A stretch of 64,000 bases of DNA from Candidatus Accumulibacter iunctus (GTDB lineage: Bacteria > Pseudomonadota > Gammaproteobacteria > Burkholderiales > Rhodocyclaceae), in assembly GCA_002345025.1 (NCBI GenBank), contig DDUX01000057.1, positions 15,962-79,961 of the forward strand. The letters run 5' to 3'. The notes beneath the pieces were generated by a model. The model worked only from the letters and a program-made list of their open reading frames with translations, was not told the origin of the DNA and searched no databases. Numbering within the stretch: position 1 is the stretch's first letter; each line of letters starts with the position of its first letter. The position numbers were made by a program, and so were the translations under genes. Of the stretch, positions 7,389 through 17,290 are shown in pieces.

Positions 7389-9158
7389 ATGCTCCGCTGC
7401 CTGCTCTCGCTTCTGCTGCTGCTGCTGGCCACGCTGACCCAGGCGGAGGAGTTCCTCGACCCGGCGGTGGCCTTCAAGCCGAGCGTGCGCGCGCTCGACG
7501 GGCAGACGCTGGAGGTGCGCTTCAGCATCGCCAAGGGATATTATCTGTACCGTGACAAGTTCCGCTTTGCCGCCGAGCCGGCAACGATTCGTCTTGGCAC
7601 GCCGCTGCTGCCCCCGGGCAAGGAAAAGCAGGACGACACCTTCGGCCGCGTCGAAGTGTTCTACGACAACGTGCTCATCCGGTTGCCTGTCGAGCGCGAC
7701 AGTTCCGGGCCGCTGCCGCTGACCCTGCGCGTGACTTCGCAGGGCTGCGCCGATGCCGGCATCTGTTATCCGCCGCAACAGCACTCGCTGGCTGTTGAAC
7801 TGCCCGACCCGGCGGCAGTCGCTGCGGTCGCCGAACCGACAGCCTCTGGCGTCGCGGGCGACGAGTCCGGGCGCATCGCGCAGCTGTTCCGGCATGCCGG
7901 TTTCTGGTTGCTGATCGGCAGTTTCTTCGGCTTCGGTCTGCTGCTGTCGTTGACCCCCTGCGTCTTTCCGATGATTCCGATCCTGTCGGGGATCATCGTC
8001 GGCGCCGGACGTGACGGACACGGTGTCTCGCATGTGCGCGGCTTCCTGCTCTCGCTGGCCTACGTGCTGGGCATGGCGGTGACCTACGCCGCCGCCGGTG
8101 TCGCCGCCGGCCTCACCGGCACGCTGCTGGCAACGACCCTGCAGAATCCCTGGGTTCTCGGCGCCTTCGCCGCCGTCTTCGTCCTCCTTTCGCTGTCGAT
8201 GTTCGGCTTCTACGAGTTGCAGTTGCCGACCTTCCTGCAGAGCAGGATGTCGGAGGAAGCGAGCCACATCCGCGGCGGCTCGCTGCCGGGCGTGGCTGCG
8301 ATGGGCGCGCTGTCGGCCCTGATCGTCGGCCCCTGCGTCGCCGCGCCGCTCGCCGGAGCCCTGCTCTACATCGGCCAGAGCGGGGACGCGGTGCTCGGCG
8401 GCGCGGCGCTGTTCTCGCTGGCGCTCGGCATGGGTGCGCCGCTGCTCGTCGTCGGCGCCAGCGCCGGCACCCTGCTGCCGAAGTCGGGACCCTGGATGGA
8501 GGCGGTCAAGAAGGCCTTCGGCGTCATCCTGCTGGCGACCGCCGTCTGGCTGGTGTCGCCGGTGATCCCGGCGGTGGTGCAGATGCTGGCCTGGGCGCTG
8601 CTGCTGATCGTGCCGGCAATCTACCTGCACGCGCTCGACCCGCTGCCGCCACACGCCAAGGGCTGGCAGCGCTTCTGGAAGGGAATCGGCATCGTCATGC
8701 TGCTCTTCGGGGCGTCGATGCTGCTCGGCACGCTGGCCGGTTCACGCGACCCGCTGCAACCGCTCTCGGTGCTGCGCAGCAGTGCCGCGAGCAACGAGGC
8801 GAGGCACCTGCCCTTCGTCCGCGTGCGCACGATCGAGGAACTCGACAGCCGGCTGGCCGCTGCCGGACGACCCGTCCTGCTCGATTTCTATGCCGACTGG
8901 TGTGTCTCGTGCAAGGAGATGGAGCGCTTCACCTTCGCCGATCCGCGCGTACAGGCGAAGCTGGCGGGCTGGACGCTGCTGCAGGCCGACGTCACCGCCA
9001 ACTCGGCGGCCGACCAGGCCCTGCTGCAACGCTTCCAGCTTTACGGCCCACCGGGAATCATCTTCTTCGACCGGCAGGGACGCGAGATCAGCGGCATCCG
9101 CGTCGTCGGCTTCCAGAGTGCAGAGGAGTTTCTCGGCCTGCTGTCGCGCCTGAACTAG
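7389..9158 (+). CDS. dsbD: Thiol:disulfide interchange protein DsbD
   Basis: A 589-residue inner-membrane reductant transporter with all three DsbD modules. A signal peptide leads into the periplasmic alpha domain with its Cys pair (QGCADAGICYPP). The central membrane domain of about eight helices has its Cys pair in LTPCVFPM and GPCVAAPL. The C-terminal thioredoxin-like domain has ADWCVSCKEME. All six redox cysteines are present. It moves electrons from cytoplasmic thioredoxin to periplasmic DsbC/DsbG and cytochrome c maturation thiols. The ATG at 7389, with AGAGGT upstream, is preferred over the GTG two codons earlier. Confidence 0.95.
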   Translation: MLRCLLSLLLLLLATLTQAEEFLDPAVAFKPSVRALDGQTLEVRFSIAKGYYLYRDKFRFAAEPATIRLGTPLLPPGKEKQDDTFGRVEVFYDNVLIRLPVERDSSGPLPLTLRVTSQGCADAGICYPPQQHSLAVELPDPAAVAAVAEPTASGVAGDESGRIAQLFRHAGFWLLIGSFFGFGLLLSLTPCVFPMIPILSGIIVGAGRDGHGVSHVRGFLLSLAYVLGMAVTYAAAGVAAGLTGTLLATTLQNPWVLGAFAAVFVLLSLSMFGFYELQLPTFLQSRMSEEASHIRGGSLPGVAAMGALSALIVGPCVAAPLAGALLYIGQSGDAVLGGAALFSLALGMGAPLLVVGASAGTLLPKSGPWMEAVKKAFGVILLATAVWLVSPVIPAVVQMLAWALLLIVPAIYLHALDPLPPHAKGWQRFWKGIGIVMLLFGASMLLGTLAGSRDPLQPLSVLRSSAASNEARHLPFVRVRTIEELDSRLAAAGRPVLLDFYADWCVSCKEMERFTFADPRVQAKLAGWTLLQADVTANSAADQALLQRFQLYGPPGIIFFDRQGREISGIRVVGFQSAEEFLGLLSRLN

Positions 9159-9165
9159 CGCCGTG

Positions 9166-10503
9166 CTACTGCAGCGCACCGGGTGACAGTGGCTTGCCCG
9201 GCGGCAACGGCAGAGTCGTCGCCGGCAAGCGGAATTCCGCCGTTGGCGCGAGGCTCCGGCCGCGGGCGAATCCGGGCGCCTTCGCCCGGCCGCGCAGCGG
9301 CGAAGCCTGCGGCAACACGAAGGGCAGTCCGTCGATATCGAGCAGGGTCGCGACCTCGACGGAGTGGTTGCCGTCGTGGCGTCCCGGACCCTGCGGCACG
9401 AAAATTCCGCGCCCGACGAGCAGGTTGTTGATCGTCCACACCTCGGTCGCTGCCGGCAGGCGCTCGCTCCACACCTGCAGGAAGCGCCCGCCGGGCGTGT
9501 CGTCGACGAGGGTGTTGTGCGCCAGATAGAGCGCGTTGTCCGGCCAGCGCTCGCCTTCGGCGCCGTAGGAAACAACGACCGGATTGTCGGTCGTAGCGCT
9601 CTGCCCGATGATGTTGCCAATGACCCAGGCAACCCCGCCATTCGGGAACTCGAGTTCGTACGAAGCGCTGCCGCCGGCGCCGTCGACGAGCAGGTTGTGG
9701 AGGATCGAACTCTCACGCGCCCGCGACTTGATCAGGTGTCCGAGATGGCCCTGCTGAAAACGGCTGCCGCTGACCTTCAGGCGGGCAATCGTTCCGGCAT
9801 AGAGCAGGTGATGCAGCGCGCCGGCATGGCGGGGCGCTGCGCCGAACTCGCTGTCTTCGACCTCGAGCACTGCATCGGCCGCGTTGCTCGTGAGAATGCC
9901 CATTTCGTTGTCGAAGAACGCGCAGCGGACGACCTTCAGATGCCCGCCCTCGAAGCGGATGCCGGCGCCGTTGCCGGCGGCGACGCGCGCACCGCGGAAC
10001 TCGAGGTTGTCGATCGTCATCTGCGGGCTGCGTACCACCCACAGCGCCTTGCCCTCGGCGCTGTCGCCCTCGGCGACGAGGACCGGCCGCTTGCCGACGC
10101 CGCGAATCGTCAAGCGGTCCTGCATCCAGACGACGGCCTGGCGCCGGTATTCGCCCTGGCGAATCTCGATCGTGTCGCCGTCGCGCGCCAGTCGCGCCGC
10201 TTCGCTGATGCTGCGCACCTGTTCCCGCTCGCCGACGACGATCGTCCGCCCGCTGGCGACTGTCGCCGGCTTGCCGTCGGGAGACGGCGGCTGACTGCCC
10301 GCACGCCCGACGACAGGGGCCTCGACCGGCGTCGCAGCGACCGCCGGCGTGGTCAGCGGCGGCCGCACGACCTCGAGCTTGCCCTGCTCGTTGCGGCGAA
10401 TGCTGCCGAGTTCGGTCGGCGCCGGTGGCAGGCTGTCGGCGCCCAACGGGCTGGCGACTGCAGCCAGGGCGAGCATGGTGGCAACGAGCAGTCGCCGACT
10501 CAT
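9166..10503 (-). CDS. Secreted right-handed parallel beta-helix protein
   Basis: A 445-residue protein with a signal peptide (MSRRLLVATMLALAAVASPL) and a Pro/Val-rich linker to about residue 100. After that comes a right-handed parallel beta-helix, seen as recurring short strands: GDTIEIRQGEYR, RLTIRGVGKRP, MTIDNLEFRGARV, LKVVRCAFFDNEMG, ARLKVSGSRF. This fold occurs in polysaccharide lyases, epimerases and tail-spike-like proteins. I cannot see a catalytic signature that picks one, so the substrate is unknown. The start at 10503 is chosen for the signal peptide. The gene converges on dsbD with a 7-bp gap and lies downstream of kup on the same strand. Confidence 0.8.
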   Translation of the reverse strand: MSRRLLVATMLALAAVASPLGADSLPPAPTELGSIRRNEQGKLEVVRPPLTTPAVAATPVEAPVVGRAGSQPPSPDGKPATVASGRTIVVGEREQVRSISEAARLARDGDTIEIRQGEYRRQAVVWMQDRLTIRGVGKRPVLVAEGDSAEGKALWVVRSPQMTIDNLEFRGARVAAGNGAGIRFEGGHLKVVRCAFFDNEMGILTSNAADAVLEVEDSEFGAAPRHAGALHHLLYAGTIARLKVSGSRFQQGHLGHLIKSRARESSILHNLLVDGAGGSASYELEFPNGGVAWVIGNIIGQSATTDNPVVVSYGAEGERWPDNALYLAHNTLVDDTPGGRFLQVWSERLPAATEVWTINNLLVGRGIFVPQGPGRHDGNHSVEVATLLDIDGLPFVLPQASPLRGRAKAPGFARGRSLAPTAEFRLPATTLPLPPGKPLSPGALQ

Positions 10504-10594
10504 ACGTTCCGCTCTCGGATGCAGGCCGTCGCAGGCGGCAGCGCGCCCGGCTGGCACGTCGCCGGTCGCGGCGACAGCGGTGGCCGGCGGCGGC

Positions 10595-12526
10595 TCAGCA
10601 CAGCTCGACCTGCGCGCCCAGCTCGACGACACGGTTGGGCGGCAGCTTGAAGAACTCGGTCGCGGTATCGGCATTGCGAAACATCCAGTTGAACAGCGTT
10701 TGCCGCCAGTTTGCCATACGCGCAGGGTGTCCGGGCGGCAAACGGACGACCGTGTCGCGGCCGAGGAAAAAGGAGGTGGACATCAGGTCGAAGCTCAGTC
10801 CGTGCGCGGTGCAGGCTGCCAGTGCGCGCGGCAGGTCGGGCTCGTCCTTGAAGCCGTAGGCGACATGGACGCGGTAGAAGCCCTGGCCGAGCGGCTCGAC
10901 GCGCACACGCTCAGCCTCCGCGATGTGCGGAACATCGGCAGTCGCGACGTTGAGCACCACCACCCGCTCGTGCAGCACCTGATTGTGGTTCAGGTTGTGC
11001 AGCAGCGCACGCGGCACGCCCTCGGGGTGCGCGGTGAGAAAGACGCCGCTGCCGCGCACCCGCTGCGGCCCGGCGAAGGCAATGCCGGCGATGAAGTCGG
11101 CGAGCGGTATCGACTGCTGTCGCTGCCGCTCGGCGAGCAGCCGCCGACCCAGCCGCCAGGTCGACAGAAGAACGAAAACGCCGCCGCCGACGGCCAGCGG
11201 GAACCAGCCGCCGTCGACGATCTTGGTCACGTTCGCCGAGAAGAAGGCGAAGTCGACAATGAGGAAGAACCCCAGCAACAGCGCCGCGCGCTGCCAGCTC
11301 CACTGCCACAGCACCCGCACGACGACGAAGGCGAGCAGCGTGTCGATCATCATCGTCAGGGTGACGGCAATGCCGTAGGCCGATGCCAGGTTGGACGACG
11401 AGCGGAAGCCGACGACGACGCCGATCACCGTCAGCAGCAGCAGCCAGTTGATGTTCGGCACGTAGATCTGGCCCTTTTCGCGTTCCGAGGTGAACCGCAC
11501 CTGGATGCGTGGACAGTAGCCCAGCTGCATCGCCTGGCTGGTGAGCGAGAAGGCGCCCGAGATCACCGCCTGCGATGCGATCACCGTCGCCGTCGTGGCA
11601 AGGACGACCAGCGGCAGTACCAGCCGCTCATCGGGAACGAGGCGAAAGAAGGGACTGCCGATGGCTTGCGGGTCAGCGAGGATCAGCGCGCCCTGGCCGA
11701 GGTAGTTGAGGTAGAGCAGCGGAAAGACGAAGCCGAACCACGCCCGCGTGATCGCCGGCCGGCCGAAGTGCCCCATGTCCGCGTACAGCGCTTCGCCGCC
11801 GGTGATCGCCAGCACGACCGAGGCCAGTGCAAGGAAGGCGGTGCCCGGCTGCCCGAGGCAGAAGGCGAGCGCGTACCAAGGATTGATCGCCGCCAGCACC
11901 GACGGATTGTGGATCACGTTCCAAAGCCCGAGCACACCGAGCGTCGCGAACCAGAACATCATCACCGGGCCGAAGAGCGCGCCGACGGCCGCGGTGCCGT
12001 GGCGCTGGAAGACGAAGAGCAGGACGAGAATGGCGACGGTGATCGGCAGGACATAGGGCTTGAGCAGCGGGGTCACCACTTCCAGCCCCTCGACCGCCGA
12101 CAGCACCGACATCGCCGGCGTGATCACGGCATCGCCGTAGAACAGCGCCGCACCGAAGATACCCAGCGCCGACATCAGCCAGAGAACCTTCGGCGTCGCG
12201 TTCGCCGTTCGCAGCGCCAGCGCCGTCAGCGCCATGATGCCGCCCTCGCCCCGGTTGTCGGCGCGCATGATGAAGAGGACGTACTTCAGCGAGACCGTGA
12301 TCGTCAGCGCCCAGAAGACCAGCGAGAGGATTCCGAGGACATTGCCGGCGCTGGGCAGCAGCGGGTGATGGCCGCCGAATACCTCCTTCATCGTATACAG
12401 CGGGCTGGTCCCGATGTCACCGAAGACGACCCCCATCGCTGCCACGGCAGTCGCCGCCAGACCCGATCGGCGCTCGCCGCCCGCTGCATCCGCTGCCGCC
12501 ACTTCGGTTCCCACCCTGTTCCTCAT
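10595..12526 (-). CDS. kup: Kup low-affinity potassium uptake transporter
   Basis: A 643-residue K+/H+ symporter of the KUP/HAK/KT family. The hallmark GVVFGDIGTSPLYTMKE is in TM1, and about twelve hydrophobic helices follow. The cytoplasmic C-terminal domain ends with the conserved TSFFLGRDTV segment. The start at 12526 (MRNRVGTEV) puts TM1 at the usual distance; a GTG at 12586 would add 20 residues. It is divergent from corA with a 171-bp shared upstream region, so two cation uptake systems face each other here. Confidence 0.93.
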   Translation of the reverse strand: MRNRVGTEVAAADAAGGERRSGLAATAVAAMGVVFGDIGTSPLYTMKEVFGGHHPLLPSAGNVLGILSLVFWALTITVSLKYVLFIMRADNRGEGGIMALTALALRTANATPKVLWLMSALGIFGAALFYGDAVITPAMSVLSAVEGLEVVTPLLKPYVLPITVAILVLLFVFQRHGTAAVGALFGPVMMFWFATLGVLGLWNVIHNPSVLAAINPWYALAFCLGQPGTAFLALASVVLAITGGEALYADMGHFGRPAITRAWFGFVFPLLYLNYLGQGALILADPQAIGSPFFRLVPDERLVLPLVVLATTATVIASQAVISGAFSLTSQAMQLGYCPRIQVRFTSEREKGQIYVPNINWLLLLTVIGVVVGFRSSSNLASAYGIAVTLTMMIDTLLAFVVVRVLWQWSWQRAALLLGFFLIVDFAFFSANVTKIVDGGWFPLAVGGGVFVLLSTWRLGRRLLAERQRQQSIPLADFIAGIAFAGPQRVRGSGVFLTAHPEGVPRALLHNLNHNQVLHERVVVLNVATADVPHIAEAERVRVEPLGQGFYRVHVAYGFKDEPDLPRALAACTAHGLSFDLMSTSFFLGRDTVVRLPPGHPARMANWRQTLFNWMFRNADTATEFFKLPPNRVVELGAQVELC

Positions 12527-12647
12527 GAGGCACGCACGATTCCCGGCCAGGCGTGTCGCCGACGGCCGGCTGCCACCGGACGTCACCGGCCACCCGACCG
12601 ATCACCGCAAGCGGCGGTGAAACGCCCAACGGTCCCTTCCCGAGGCG

Positions 12648-12653
12648 TACAAT
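12648..12653 (+). promoter_or_regulatory. Candidate -10 box of corA
   Basis: TACAAT lies 45 bp before the corA ATG in the region between kup and corA. The -35 is not convincing. The predicted leader is about 38 nt. Confidence 0.35.
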
Positions 12654-12697
12654 AGCCGTTTTGTCGCGCCTTGCCCAGCCTCTTCGGGAGCATCGCC

Positions 12698-14074
12698 ATG
12701 AACCAGGAATACACGAGGCCGGCCGAACCGGAGACCCTGCACCAGCGCCTCGCGGAGGTCCATCTCACCGAGGTGCGTTCGCTGCTGTCGCTGCAGAAGC
12801 TCGTCGAGGATCTGGTGCACGAGCAGGGAGCCGGCGAGCATGAAGGCGTCGACAGCGAGCTCGAGCAGCAGTACCGCCGGGAACTGCGGCACAAGCTGAA
12901 GCTGATGCCGGCGCGTGAAGTCGCTTACATCATCGAGTCGCTCGACGCCGCCGAGCGACTCGTGGTCTGGGAAGAGGTCAAGGAAGGTGCCGACGCGATC
13001 CTCGCCCTGCTTCCCGACGACGTTCTCGAGGAACTGATCGACGACAGCCACTATCGCAACGAGAAGATGGCGATCACCGCCTTCGAGCTGCGCGACGGCC
13101 GGCTGCGCCAGATTGCGGTCAACGGACCCGACGATCTGGCGAACGTCAAGCCGATCTGGATCGACCTGATTGCGCCGACGAAGAAGGTCCGTGGCTGGAT
13201 GAGCCGGATGTTCGACGTCGACGTGCCCGACCCCGGCAATCTGACCGACCTCGAGGCGAGCGCCCGCTTCTACGTCGACGATGAAGGGCATACCCACCTG
13301 CACTCGGATTTCCTGCTCGATACGCGGGAAGAGTCGCGCAACGTTCCGGTGGCAATGATTCTCCACGACCAAGTGCTGTTCACCGTGCGCAGCGAGGAAC
13401 TGCCGGTGTTCCGCCTGCAGCGGGCACGCGCGCGCACCCGCCCCGGCTATGTCAGCAACGGCACCGACGTGCTGATCGACCTCTACGCGGCTGACGTCGA
13501 ATACTCGGCGAGCGCGCTCGAAGACATGTACGGCGAGCTCGACCGCATCGGCCGGCAGGTTCTGCGCTCGCATACCAGCGACCAGGAGGCATCGAGAATC
13601 CTGGTGGCGATCTCGGAAGCCGAGGACCTCAATGCCCGCACCCGCCGCAGCGTCCTCGATGCCCGCCGCGGCCTGTCCTTTCTGCTGCGTGGCAAGTTCC
13701 TTTCGGAAACGCAGCATGCCGATGTGCGCGAGATCCTGCGCGACATCGAATCGCTCGACGGCCATACGGCCTTTCTCTTCAACAAGATCAACTTCCTGAT
13801 GGACGCCACCGACAGCGCGATCAACATCAACCAGAACAAGGACATCAAGCGGCTGACGGTGCTCAGCGTCATCTTCATGCCGATCAACGTCCTCGCCGGC
13901 ATGGGCGGCATGTCGGAGTTCTCGATGATGACCGAGGGAATCCCCTGGCCGGTCGCGTACGCGGGCTTTGCCTGCTCGATGGTGGCGATCGGCGCCCTGA
14001 CCTACTACGGCCTGCGCCACTTCGAACGGCGCCGCGCCGCCGGCCATCAGTTGGCGCCGCAGCACGCCGACTGA
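12698..14074 (+). CDS. corA: CorA-type magnesium transporter with an MgtE-N-like N-terminal domain
   Basis: A 458-residue protein. Residues about 60-115 (LMPAREVAYIIESLDAAERL and following) look like the helical N-terminal repeat of MgtE. After it comes a CorA cytoplasmic funnel with a long helical section and two C-terminal helices. The canonical Gly-Met-Asn selectivity motif after the first pore helix is not present; the position reads AGMGGMSEFSMMT. This variant occurs in a betaproteobacterial CorA branch, so transport of Mg2+ or another divalent cation is likely, but ion selectivity should not be assumed. The start at 12698 has GGGAG seven bases upstream. It is divergent from kup. Confidence 0.85.
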   Translation: MNQEYTRPAEPETLHQRLAEVHLTEVRSLLSLQKLVEDLVHEQGAGEHEGVDSELEQQYRRELRHKLKLMPAREVAYIIESLDAAERLVVWEEVKEGADAILALLPDDVLEELIDDSHYRNEKMAITAFELRDGRLRQIAVNGPDDLANVKPIWIDLIAPTKKVRGWMSRMFDVDVPDPGNLTDLEASARFYVDDEGHTHLHSDFLLDTREESRNVPVAMILHDQVLFTVRSEELPVFRLQRARARTRPGYVSNGTDVLIDLYAADVEYSASALEDMYGELDRIGRQVLRSHTSDQEASRILVAISEAEDLNARTRRSVLDARRGLSFLLRGKFLSETQHADVREILRDIESLDGHTAFLFNKINFLMDATDSAININQNKDIKRLTVLSVIFMPINVLAGMGGMSEFSMMTEGIPWPVAYAGFACSMVAIGALTYYGLRHFERRRAAGHQLAPQHAD

Positions 14075-14108
14075 GCCGCGGCGGGCGCAGGCCGCCGCGC
14101 GGCCGTCC

Positions 14109-15389
14109 TCACCAGGTGCGAAAGACTGCCTCGGCGGCGGCGACCGTCGTCGCGATGTCGTCGGCGGCATGCGCGGCCGAGACGAAGCCTGCTTCGAAAG
14201 CCGACGGAGCGAAGTAGTGGCCGGCATCCAGCATGGCGTGGAAGAAGCGCCTGAAGCCCTGCTGGTCCGACTGCATCACTTCGGCGTAGGTCTGCGGGCA
14301 GGCGGCAGTGAAGTAGATGCCGAACATGCCGCCGATCGACTGCGCCGAAAACGGCACCCCGTACCGGCCAGCAGCCGCAGCGAGGCCATCGCAGAGACCG
14401 CGCGTGCGTGTCGCCAGTTGCTCGTGGAAGCCTTCCGTCTGCAGCAGCCGGAGCGTCGCCAGGCCGGCAGCGACCGCCACCGGGTTGCCCGACAGCGTGC
14501 CCGCCTGGTACACCGGGCCGAGTGGCGCGATGCGGGCCATGATGTCGCGCCGACCCCCGAAGGCGCCGACCGGCATGCCGCCACCGATCACCTTGCCGAG
14601 CGTCGTCAGGTCCGGCGTGATGCCGTAGAGGCCCTGCGCGCCGCGCGGACCGACACGAAAGCCGGTCATCACCTCGTCGAAGATCAGCACCGCGCCATGC
14701 CGGCTGCACAGCTCGCGCAGCGTCTGCAGGAAAGGCGGGCGCGGCGCGATCAGGTTCATGTTGCCGGCAACCGGCTCGACGATCACTGCCGCGATGCTCT
14801 CGCCATGTGTCTTGAACGCCGCGGCGACCTGCTCGCTGTCGTTGTAGTCGAGGACCAGGGTGTGCTGCGCCAGATCGGCGGGAACACCGGCCGAACTCGG
14901 GTTGCCGAGCGTCAGCAGCCCTGACCCTGCCTTCACCAGCAGGCTGTCGGAGTGACCGTGGTAGCAGCCCTCGAACTTGAGCAGCAGGTCGCGGCCGGTG
15001 AAGCCGCGCGCCAGGCGAATGGCGCTCATCGTCGCCTCGGTACCGGAACTGACGAGGCGCACCATTTCGAGCGATGGCAGCAGCATGCACAGCAGCTCCG
15101 CCATCTCGATCTCGCTCTCGGTCGGCGCCCCGAACGACAGTCCGGCGAGCGCCGCCTCGCGGACGGCGCCGACCACCTCGGGATGAGCATGACCGAGGAT
15201 CAGCGGTCCCCAGGAGCCGACATAGTCGATGTAGGTGGCACCATCGGCGTCAGTGACGCGCGCCCCGGCACCGGCAACGAAGAAGCGCGGCGTGCCGCCG
15301 ACCGAGCGAAACGCCCGCACCGGCGAATTGACGCCACCCGGGATGTGCTCTTGCGCACGTTCAAACAGTTGCTGATTGCGGGAACTCAC
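14109..15389 (-). CDS. hemL: Glutamate-1-semialdehyde 2,1-aminomutase
   Basis: A 426-residue class III PLP aminotransferase that converts glutamate-1-semialdehyde to 5-aminolevulinate, the precursor of heme and other tetrapyrroles by the C5 pathway. The PLP lysine is in [35 protein letters not shown] and EPVAGNMNL are other family motifs. The GTG at 15389 ([11 protein letters not shown]) is chosen because it aligns with family N-termini and has GAGGA upstream. It overlaps the end of thiE by 29 nt, so translation is probably coupled. Heme synthesis next to thiamine genes is a common betaproteobacterial arrangement. Confidence 0.95.
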   Translation of the reverse strand: MSSRNQQLFERAQEHIPGGVNSPVRAFRSVGGTPRFFVAGAGARVTDADGATYIDYVGSWGPLILGHAHPEVVGAVREAALAGLSFGAPTESEIEMAELLCMLLPSLEMVRLVSSGTEATMSAIRLARGFTGRDLLLKFEGCYHGHSDSLLVKAGSGLLTLGNPSSAGVPADLAQHTLVLDYNDSEQVAAAFKTHGESIAAVIVEPVAGNMNLIAPRPPFLQTLRELCSRHGAVLIFDEVMTGFRVGPRGAQGLYGITPDLTTLGKVIGGGMPVGAFGGRRDIMARIAPLGPVYQAGTLSGNPVAVAAGLATLRLLQTEGFHEQLATRTRGLCDGLAAAAGRYGVPFSAQSIGGMFGIYFTAACPQTYAEVMQSDQQGFRRFFHAMLDAGHYFAPSAFEAGFVSAAHAADDIATTVAAAEAVFRTW

Positions 15390-16023
15390 GTGGCTTGTCC
15401 TCGAACAGGGATTGATAGGCGGCGGCACGCGCCTGCACGTCGGCGGCCGCGAAAAGGTCGCTGATCACCGCCAGCATGTCGGCTCCGGCAGCGAGCAGCG
15501 GCGGCGCGTTGCCAAGCGTGATGCCGCCGATGGCACAGCTCGGCACAGCGAGTTCGGCACGGCAGCGGGCAAACAGCGACAGCGCCGCCGGACGCGCCAG
15601 CGGCTTGGTCGCCGACGCATGCACAGAACCGAAGGCAACGTAATCGGCCCCGGCCGCAACCGCCGCCCGGGCACGTTCGAAATCGCCGTAACACGAGGCG
15701 CCGAGCAGGCAGCCGGCGGGCAGCGCCTGGCGGGCGAACTGCAGGTCGCCGTCGCCGGCTCCGAGGTGTACCCCGTCGGCACCGACCGACAGCGCCAGCG
15801 CCAGATCGTCGTTGATCAGCAGACGAGCGCCATACGCGCGGCACAGGCGGCGCAGCGCGCTCGCGGTCGCCAGCCGGCTGGCGGCATCGGCGTCCTTGTC
15901 CCGATACTGGACGAGCACCACCCCACCGCGCAGTGCCGCCTCGACGACGGCGAGATCGCCGCCAGCGCCGAGCCCGGGCGGGGTGATCGCGTAGAGGCCC
16001 CGCAGCGGCTGCCGTTCAGCCAT
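15361..16023 (-). CDS. thiE: Thiamine-phosphate synthase
   Basis: A 220-residue TIM-barrel enzyme that joins HMP-pyrophosphate and the thiazole phosphate into thiamine phosphate. Motifs: GLYAITP at the start, VQYRDKDAD in beta2 (family consensus Q.R.K), [19 protein letters not shown], and [12 protein letters not shown]. The start at 16023 gives an 8-nt overlap with the end of thiD, and its own end overlaps hemL, so the three form one tightly coupled minus-strand operon. Confidence 0.93.
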   Translation of the reverse strand: MAERQPLRGLYAITPPGLGAGGDLAVVEAALRGGVVLVQYRDKDADAASRLATASALRRLCRAYGARLLINDDLALALSVGADGVHLGAGDGDLQFARQALPAGCLLGASCYGDFERARAAVAAGADYVAFGSVHASATKPLARPAALSLFARCRAELAVPSCAIGGITLGNAPPLLAAGADMLAVISDLFAAADVQARAAAYQSLFEDKPREFPQSATV

Positions 16024-16888
16024 CGAGCGCAGCGCGACGCTGCCGGGCGGCAAAGAAGCGATCGGGAACGAACTGCCCCTTTCCAGGCCGAAAACCCGCC
16101 GCCAGCGACTGCCAAGTGTAGTCCTGCGCGACCGCGACCGCCTCGTCCACCGCCAGACCGCAAGCCAGGCTGGCGGCGATTGCCGAGGCCAGGGTGCAAC
16201 CCGAGCCGTGGTAGCTGCCGGGCAATCGATCCCAGGCATCGCTGCGCACCAGCCCGAGGCCACGCCGATGGAGCGTGTTGATCACGCGCTCGGTGTTGCT
16301 GTGGGTACCGGTGAGCAGCACGTACTGGCACCCGAGAGCAAGCAGCTTCTGCGCACACTCGGCAAGCGCCGGCTGCTGCGCCTCGCCGCCATCATCGGCA
16401 GCCGCGTCGAAACCATCAGCCGCCTCCGCCAGGCGACGCGCCTCGAGCGAGTTCGGGGTGAGGATCGTCGTCAGCGGCAGCAACAGCTCGCGCAGGCCGG
16501 CGATCATCTCGTCGTCGGCCAGTTCGTCACCCCTGCCGGACGCGAGGACCGGGTCGAGGACCAGCGGTATGGCCGGGTAGTCGGCGACGATGCCGGCAAT
16601 CACGGCGATGTTCTCGATGCTGCCGAGAAGCCCCATCTTGAACGCCGCCACCGGCATGTCCGCGAGCAGCGTCCGCGCCTGCTCCTCGACGCAGTCGGCG
16701 GGGACGGCGAGAACGCTGCCGACGCCGACCGTATCCTGGACGGTCAGCGCCGTCATCACCGACAACGGGTAGCAGCCCAACGCGGAGAGGGTCATCAGGT
16801 CGGCCTGCATGCCGGCACCGCCGGTCGGATCGCTGGCGGCAAAGGTGAGGACGATCGGCGGCGACGGCGGTGCGGAGCGCGGGTTCAT
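16016..16888 (-). CDS. thiD: Bifunctional hydroxymethylpyrimidine kinase/phosphomethylpyrimidine kinase
   Basis: A 290-residue ribokinase-fold kinase that phosphorylates HMP twice. The N-terminal substrate loop ([16 protein letters not shown]), the [11 protein letters not shown] motif and the C-terminal anion hole/catalytic [17 protein letters not shown] are present. A short insert (about residues 158-172, Asp/Ala-rich) is not typical. It is the first gene of thiD-thiE-hemL and is divergent from rubA. I do not see an obvious TPP riboswitch in the 118-bp upstream region. Confidence 0.93.
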   Translation of the reverse strand: MNPRSAPPSPPIVLTFAASDPTGGAGMQADLMTLSALGCYPLSVMTALTVQDTVGVGSVLAVPADCVEEQARTLLADMPVAAFKMGLLGSIENIAVIAGIVADYPAIPLVLDPVLASGRGDELADDEMIAGLRELLLPLTTILTPNSLEARRLAEAADGFDAAADDGGEAQQPALAECAQKLLALGCQYVLLTGTHSNTERVINTLHRRGLGLVRSDAWDRLPGSYHGSGCTLASAIAASLACGLAVDEAVAVAQDYTWQSLAAGFRPGKGQFVPDRFFAARQRRAALDG

Positions 16889-16931
16889 GAAGGGACGAGG
16901 GCGTCGGCTTTCGGTGTCGGAGGAGAAACCC

Positions 16932-16961
16932 TTGGCATCAACACCGGGGTTTGGCTAGAAT
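16932..16961 (+). promoter_or_regulatory. Sigma-70 promoter of rubA
   Basis: TTGGCA (16932-16937), an 18-bp spacer, and TAGAAT (16956-16961). Predicted start is near 16968, about 39 nt before the rubA ATG. Confidence 0.55.
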
Positions 16962-17006
16962 CGATGCGTTTCCCGGCCGATTTTACTCGAAATTCCATAC
17001 ACCCCC

Positions 17007-17195
17007 ATGACTAGCACGAGCGACGAGCGGTATCAGACCTGGATGTGTCTCACCTGCGGCTTCATTTATGACGAAGCGGCCGGCCTGCCCGACGACGGCA
17101 TTGCGGCCGGCACGCGCTGGCGTGATGTGCCGATCAACTGGACCTGCCCGGAGTGCGGGGCGCGCAAGGAAGACTTCGAAATGGTCGAAATCTGA
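17007..17195 (+). CDS. rubA: Rubredoxin
   Basis: A 62-residue rubredoxin with the two Cys knuckles CLTCGFIYDEAAG and CPECGARKEDFE that bind a single Fe, plus the conserved aromatic core (W..C, Y, W of INWTCPEC). It is a small cytoplasmic electron carrier. It stands directly before the pil-chp operon with a 95-bp gap, an order conserved in many beta- and gammaproteobacteria; the functional link, if any, is unknown. Confidence 0.95.
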   Translation: MTSTSDERYQTWMCLTCGFIYDEAAGLPDDGIAAGTRWRDVPINWTCPECGARKEDFEMVEI

Positions 17196-17243
17196 AGACA
17201 ATGCGGTATAGTACCGGCAGCAGGAAATGATGAGGATTCCGGG

Positions 17244-17260
17244 GCTTGCACAGGCTTGCA
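17244..17260 (+). repeat. Direct repeat GCTTGCA with 10-bp period upstream of pilG
   Basis: GCTTGCA occurs at 17244-17250 and 17254-17260, spaced by one helical turn. It lies between a possible TATAGT -10 box (17207-17212) and the pilG start. It could be a regulator site or chance. Confidence 0.35.
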
Positions 17261-17290
17261 TGATTACCCGGAACGTACTGGAGGAGAGAG

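Noticed and set aside
6660..8654. A 664-codon minus-strand open frame opposite cutA and dsbD
   Set aside because: It spans two well-supported genes on the other strand and has no recognisable protein features.
10349..12655. A 768-codon plus-strand open frame opposite kup
   Set aside because: It is the shadow of kup, rich in Arg, Gln, Glu and His with no domain pattern; kup has clear motifs on the other strand.
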